Assembly: GCF_000306785.1 (NCBI RefSeq)
Contig: NC_017955.1
Span: 1,240,001 to 1,304,000 of the forward strand
Direction of reading: 5' to 3'
Origin: Modestobacter italicus
GTDB lineage: Bacteria; Actinomycetota; Actinomycetes; Mycobacteriales; Geodermatophilaceae
DNA length: 64,000 nucleotides
Positions 60,675-64,000 of the stretch are shown piece by piece. The translations under genes were made by a program, and so were the position numbers. Below the pieces are notes generated by a model. It made no database searches and had not been told where the DNA came from. It saw only the letters and a program-made list of their open reading frames with translations. Each line of letters starts with the position of its first letter. Position 1 is the first letter of the stretch.

Positions 60675-60860
60675 TCAGGCGGCGCGCCGGCCCAGCTGGA
60701 CCGTGAGCACCACCGCCGTCGTCAGGGCGAGGAGGCCGACCACCAGGACCGCCAGCACGACGCCGCGGGACGCGAGGTCGCCTGCGTCGAGGACCAGGAA
60801 GGCCAGCCAGCCGGTCGCGCCGGCGGTGAGGCCCACCCCGGTCTTCTGCGTCCCGTTCAC
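60675..60860 (-). CDS. small membrane protein coupled to a CPBP protease
   Basis: 61 residues from GTG 60860. The GTGA overlap with the stop of the CPBP gene upstream implies coupled translation. Two hydrophobic segments (LTAGATGWLAFLVLDAG and GVVLAVLVVGLLALTTAVVLTV) and a short RRAA tail. Family not recognised. It may assist the protease or be a separate membrane adaptor. Confidence 0.68.
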   Translation of the reverse strand: MNGTQKTGVGLTAGATGWLAFLVLDAGDLASRGVVLAVLVVGLLALTTAVVLTVQLGRRAA

Positions 60861-61669
60861 CCGAGCAGCAGGAGCACGGCCACGGCCAGTGCGTTGTAGG
60901 TCGCGTGAACCATGATCCCGGGCGTCAGCCGCCCGGTGATCCGGACCAGGTGGCAGTTGACCAGGCCCAGGACGCCGACCGAGCAGGCCAGCGTGATGGC
61001 ACCGGCGACGGTGTCGACCTCGTAGACGTGGAAGGCGCCGAAGAGCAGCGTCGACAACCCGGCGGCCGGCCAGAAGCCCATCCGGTGCATGAAGCTGCGC
61101 AGCAGCAGGCCGCGGAACATCAGCTCCTCGGCGATCGGCGCCAGGACGACGGCCACCACGACCAGCACGACGATCGAGACGATGCTGCCGTCGCCGCCGG
61201 TGAGGTTGCTCGCCTCCGCCAGCGCCGTGCCGCCGGTGAGCGCCAGGGCCACCACGCTGACCACCGTGCGGCCGAGGTAGGCGAACCCGACGCCGGTGAT
61301 CCACGGCAACCAGTCCGACCGGCGCACCCGGTCCAGGCCGAGGGTCCGCGACCAGCCGCCGCCCCGCGCGACCAGCGGCCGGGCGAAGGCGACGAGCACC
61401 GCCAGCAGCACCAGCTCGAGGCCGATGGACAGCGCGGCGACGCCGATCGTGCGGCCGGTGCCCCGGTCGGGCAGTGCGCCCGCGAGGAAGCCGGAGCCGA
61501 CGATCAGCGCCGCCAGGCTGACCAGCGGCCCGAGCCAGCTGCGCACGCCCCAGGACTGCGGCGCCGTCTGCCGGGCGGTGCGGATCTGCTCGTCGAGCAC
61601 GGTCCGCTCGATCAAGGACCGGCGCTGCTGGGGGACCGGGTCCGCGGCCCTGACGACCTCGGCGCTCAC
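60857..61669 (-). CDS. CPBP (Abi/CAAX) intramembrane metalloprotease
   Basis: 270 residues from GTG 61669. Eight or so hydrophobic segments. Glutamate-zinc motif EELMFRGLLLRSFM (about 170-183, EExxxR), then LLFGAFHVYEVD (second metal His) and a third at HATYN near the C-terminus, so all metal ligands are present. This family includes CAAX prenyl proteases and bacteriocin self-protection proteins; bacterial targets are mostly unknown. Translationally coupled to the 61-residue membrane protein. Confidence 0.9.
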   Translation of the reverse strand: MSAEVVRAADPVPQQRRSLIERTVLDEQIRTARQTAPQSWGVRSWLGPLVSLAALIVGSGFLAGALPDRGTGRTIGVAALSIGLELVLLAVLVAFARPLVARGGGWSRTLGLDRVRRSDWLPWITGVGFAYLGRTVVSVVALALTGGTALAEASNLTGGDGSIVSIVVLVVVAVVLAPIAEELMFRGLLLRSFMHRMGFWPAAGLSTLLFGAFHVYEVDTVAGAITLACSVGVLGLVNCHLVRITGRLTPGIMVHATYNALAVAVLLLLG

Positions 61670-61691
61670 GGTGCCGGAACCGGTCGGGCGG

Positions 61692-61964
61692 TCAGTTGGT
61701 GATCGCCACCGCGTAGAGCACCATGACGACGAGGTCGGCGATGCCGAGGACGATCGCCGCGATGGACATGCCCTTGTGGCCGGCCCCGCGGTTGGCCCGG
61801 GAGAGCCCGATGCCACCGAAGATGATCGCGAGCGGTCCGAGGACGATCGGCAGGAAGAGCAGCCCGACGAGGCCGCAGACGAGGCCCGCGATGGCCAGGC
61901 CGTTCCCGACGTTGTTGTTCTGGGTGGTGCCCTGGGGCCCGGTGTGGCCGGCGCTGTGCGTCAT
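61692..61964 (-). CDS. DUF4190 domain membrane protein
   Basis: 90 residues from ATG 61964. After a short hydrophilic start (THSAGHTGPQGTTQNNN), the DUF4190 core GLAIAGLVCGLVGLLFLPIVLGPLAIIFGGIGLSRANRGAG (in part), then SIAAIVLGIADLVVMVLYAVA; two to three membrane helices. Function unknown in actinobacteria. On the same strand as the CPBP gene, with its stop 22 bp before the CPBP GTG, so it may be in the same transcript. Confidence 0.88.
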   Translation of the reverse strand: MTHSAGHTGPQGTTQNNNVGNGLAIAGLVCGLVGLLFLPIVLGPLAIIFGGIGLSRANRGAGHKGMSIAAIVLGIADLVVMVLYAVAITN

Positions 61965-62214
61965 GACGTCCTCTTCTCGGCTGCCGCGGCGGACTGCCGC
62001 GGACGTCATCTACCCACAGTGACGGCCGTCCCAGTCTCGTTTCACCCGATCGTGTGACGGAAGGGCCGCTGGTCAGCAGGTTCGTCACGATCGGCCGCAC
62101 GGATGAGGTGACGGAGCGTCAAGACGGGCCCCGCGCGCCTGCGGACCCACCCCTTCGAGGGAGACGGCGCCGCTCGCCGTCCAGTGAGGGGGCCGGCGTC
62201 CCGACCATCCGGGC

Positions 62215-62457
62215 ATGTACACCTACCGCGCGACGGTCACGTTGCCCTTCTCCCACCGGGAACGAGCCATCGCCGCGCTGCGGCAGGAGGTGGTCCGCCT
62301 GTCGACCGCCGAGCGCGGCCTGGAGGAGCCGGACTGGACGACGATGAGCATGACCGGCCCCGAGGAGATGTACGGCCCGCGGGGCGAGGTGCTCTACGAG
62401 TACCGGGGCACCGTCAAGGGCCGCAACCACGCCGAGCGGCGCGCCGGCCGGACCTGA
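62215..62457 (+). CDS. hypothetical 80-residue protein
   Basis: ATG 62215 to TGA. The composition is balanced and protein-like (MYTYRATVTLPFSHRERAIA, then MSMTGPEEMYGPRGEVLYEYRG), with aromatic and hydrophobic alternation that suggests beta structure. No strong ribosome-binding site is visible upstream (CATCCGGGC). Family not recognised. The call rests on coding appearance alone. Confidence 0.5.
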   Translation: MYTYRATVTLPFSHRERAIAALRQEVVRLSTAERGLEEPDWTTMSMTGPEEMYGPRGEVLYEYRGTVKGRNHAERRAGRT

Positions 62458-62679
62458 CCGTCGGCAGCCTCTCCCACCCCGGTTCGCTCACGCACGCGAC
62501 CCGTCCGTTCACAGCACGTAGCGCGACCCGCGCGCCGGTCACTCTCCGACCGTCGCGCTGTTGACCTGTGACTCTCCGCCGATCAGAGTCTGCCGTTCAG
62601 CGCATCGGGGGTCCCCCGTGCGGTGGCAGTCGATGACCTTGGGTCACCGTCGGAGCCTCGGCGGGGTGCGGAGGGCGTG

Positions 62680-64000
62680 GTGGAGAGCACCGCCGAGCAG
62701 CGGTCTGCCGCTGCTGCGCGCTGCCCGTCCCACCCCGGCCGCACGACCCGGCGGACGACGTCCTGGGTCCGCCGCCTCCTCCTGCTCGGCGCGCTCCTGG
62801 CCGGTCTGTGGCTCGCCGGGGTCGGCACCGCACAGGCCGACGAGGCGACCACCGGCACCGGCTCGGCGGCGGTCGAGACCCCGGGTGCACAGGTCCCGGA
62901 GGCCCCACCCGCGCCGTCGCCCGCACCGGACGAGGAGGACGCCCCGCCGGCCGTGGCGGACGACCCGGCACCCACCCCGCCCGACGCCGACGAGCCGGAG
63001 CTCCCGGTCACTGACCCGGTCGAGACGCCGGCCCCGGACGCCGGGTCGGAGGACACCACCGATCCCGGTCCCGGCGAGACCACCGACCCGCCCGCCGACC
63101 CGGCCCCGGGCAGCACGCCTGCGCCGACCGTGCCGGTGCCGACCGTGCCGGTGCCGACCGTGCCGCTGCCCACGGTGCCCGTGCTCACCGTGCCGGCTCC
63201 GGTGAGCCCGGCGCCGGTCGACCCGACGGGCGGCAGCGGCCAGCCCGTGACCGCGCCGGGAACCAGCGTCGGGAGCCCTTCCTCGCCGCCGCCCGCCACG
63301 ACCGGCTCAGCTCCGGTCCCCGGGACCGCCATCCCGGTCGTGCCCACCGTTCCGGTCGTCGGCGCCCCCACCACGGCGACCCCGACGGTCCCCCTCCCGG
63401 CCGTGACGTCCCCGACCCCGCCCGTCGTCGTCCCGTCGGCCGCCGACCCTGTCCCGAGCTGCGCGAGCGCCGCGGTCACCACCACGACGACCACCGCCGC
63501 CACCGCGGGGACGGCGACCACCACCACCGCCGCCGGCACCCCGGTCAGCTGCCCAGCAGCGGCGACCACCGCGGCCGCCGAGCCGGCCGCCGAGCCAGCC
63601 GCCGCGACGAACACCGAGGTCCCGTCCACCACCGCGTGCACTGCACCGGCCGGGCCGCCGGCGAGCGACGAGCCGAGCAGCTGCCCCGCGCCTGCTCCCG
63701 CTCCGACCGCCGCCGCCCCCTGCAGCGCCCCGCCCGCCGCGGCGCCCGCCGAGCACGGGGTCCCGGGCGTGCTCGTCGGCGAGCCGGTCACCCAGCTGCG
63801 GCAGGCGCCGGCCGAGCAGCACGCCGTCCGGACGCACGAGACCCGGGGCCAGGGCACCGGGCACCATCCCGCCGGAGCGGGCGCTCCCGCGCCGCAGGGT
63901 GACCTCGCCCCACCGGTCGACGCCCCGAAGCCCATCCCGGCGCCGCTGCCGCAGGCGCCCCCGCCGCCGCCACCGGCGCTGCCGACGCCCACCACCGGGT
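62680..64000 (+). CDS. Pro/Thr/Ala-rich secreted protein, 5' part
   Basis: An open frame runs from GTG 62680 (CGGAGGG just upstream; GTG 62677 and 62623 are in-frame alternatives) to the window end, over 440 codons. A signal peptide (VRRLLLLGALLAGLWLAGVG, cleavage near TAQADE) follows a long charged N-region. The mature part is low-complexity: PTVPV repeats (around codons 150-175, TVPVPTVPVPTVPLPTVPV), Thr runs, Ala-Glu-Pro repeats and several isolated Cys residues. It looks like a cell-wall or extracellular stalk; an enzymatic domain may follow beyond the window. Function unknown. Confidence 0.72.
   Translation, partial: MESTAEQRSAAAARCPSHPGRTTRRTTSWVRRLLLLGALLAGLWLAGVGTAQADEATTGTGSAAVETPGAQVPEAPPAPSPAPDEEDAPPAVADDPAPTPPDADEPELPVTDPVETPAPDAGSEDTTDPGPGETTDPPADPAPGSTPAPTVPVPTVPVPTVPLPTVPVLTVPAPVSPAPVDPTGGSGQPVTAPGTSVGSPSSPPPATTGSAPVPGTAIPVVPTVPVVGAPTTATPTVPLPAVTSPTPPVVVPSAADPVPSCASAAVTTTTTTAATAGTATTTTAAGTPVSCPAAATTAAAEPAAEPAAATNTEVPSTTACTAPAGPPASDEPSSCPAPAPAPTAAAPCSAPPAAAPAEHGVPGVLVGEPVTQLRQAPAEQHAVRTHETRGQGTGHHPAGAGAPAPQGDLAPPVDAPKPIPAPLPQAPPPPPPALPTPTTG

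Noticed and set aside
63121..63200. CRISPR-like or minisatellite array
   Set aside because: The short repeats (about 12-15 bp, CCGACCGTGCCGGTG type) are in frame and encode PTVPV units; there are no unique spacers of constant length and no cas genes.
62583..63995. A 470-codon minus-strand Gly/Ala/Val-rich frame
   Set aside because: It is the complement of the Pro/Thr-rich secreted protein. The plus strand has a ribosome-binding site and a signal peptide; the minus frame has neither.

Overview
The window is chromosomal DNA from a very GC-rich actinobacterium. GTG starts are common, many genes overlap by GTGA, ATGA or TGATG, and the gene families are actinobacterial: MMPL exporters, glucosylglycerate hydrolase, a DUF222/13E12-type HNH protein, a mycofactocin-coupled SDR, DUF5994 and GAF-ANTAR proteins. 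I would place it near the Geodermatophilaceae (Modestobacter, Blastococcus, Geodermatophilus); that placement is inference from style and gene content. There is no phage, IS element or CRISPR array.

Layout. 0-3.7 kb: the tail of a DUF2252 gene, an F420-type NADP reductase, a MetE-C-domain protein and a pseudo-receiver/thioredoxin-reductase-like fusion. 3.9-13.7 kb: an MMPL exporter, glucosylglycerate hydrolase, an APC permease, a K+ channel, a TesB-like thioesterase, and a MarR regulator divergent from a second MMPL exporter. 13.7-19.6 kb: acyl-CoA ligase, patatin, enoyl-CoA hydratase, an AbiEi/DUF559 gene bracketed by two copies of one long palindrome, and secreted GlpQ. 19.7-28.7 kb: MarR/YceI, a GGDEF-EAL protein, a MauE-DsbA thiol cluster, typA, DUF5994 and an epimerase. 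28.7-35.4 kb: methyltransferase, FAD oxidoreductase, XRE-cupin regulator, a TauE/SafE exporter preceded by a 31-codon leader peptide, an MFS exporter and the Pit/DUF47 phosphate pair. 35.5-39.7 kb: a copper cluster (CopCD, YcnI, SCO1) and an M23 peptidase. 39.8-49.4 kb: the kdp locus, with kdpDE on the minus strand and a 27-codon ORF plus kdpFABC on the plus strand, separated by an AraC regulator, a VOC protein and a DedA-like protein. 49.4-64 kb: tRNA-Ala(GGC), a coiled-coil protein next to a GAF-ANTAR regulator, two mirror-image XRE/SDR modules, a DadA-like oxidase, a DUF222-HNH gene with an SOS-like box, Kup, a mycofactocin-type SDR, a CPBP protease, DUF4190, and the start of a Pro/Thr-rich secreted protein cut by the window end.

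How the genes fit together. Potassium is a strong theme: the inducible pump Kdp with its sensor pair, the Kup transporter and a TrkA-linked channel. Phosphate uptake, copper handling and thiol/disulfide chemistry are the other coherent blocks. The most novel content is regulatory. Three copies of CGTCAGGA-N3-CGTCAAG, an 11-bp direct repeat, occur only at the kdpFABC and kdpDE promoters and are a strong candidate KdpE operator. A probably leaderless Cys-containing leader peptide precedes the TauE/SafE exporter. Two 59-bp hairpins differ by compensatory changes, and a palindromic repeat related to a nearby intergenic tandem repeat sits in frame inside kdpA.
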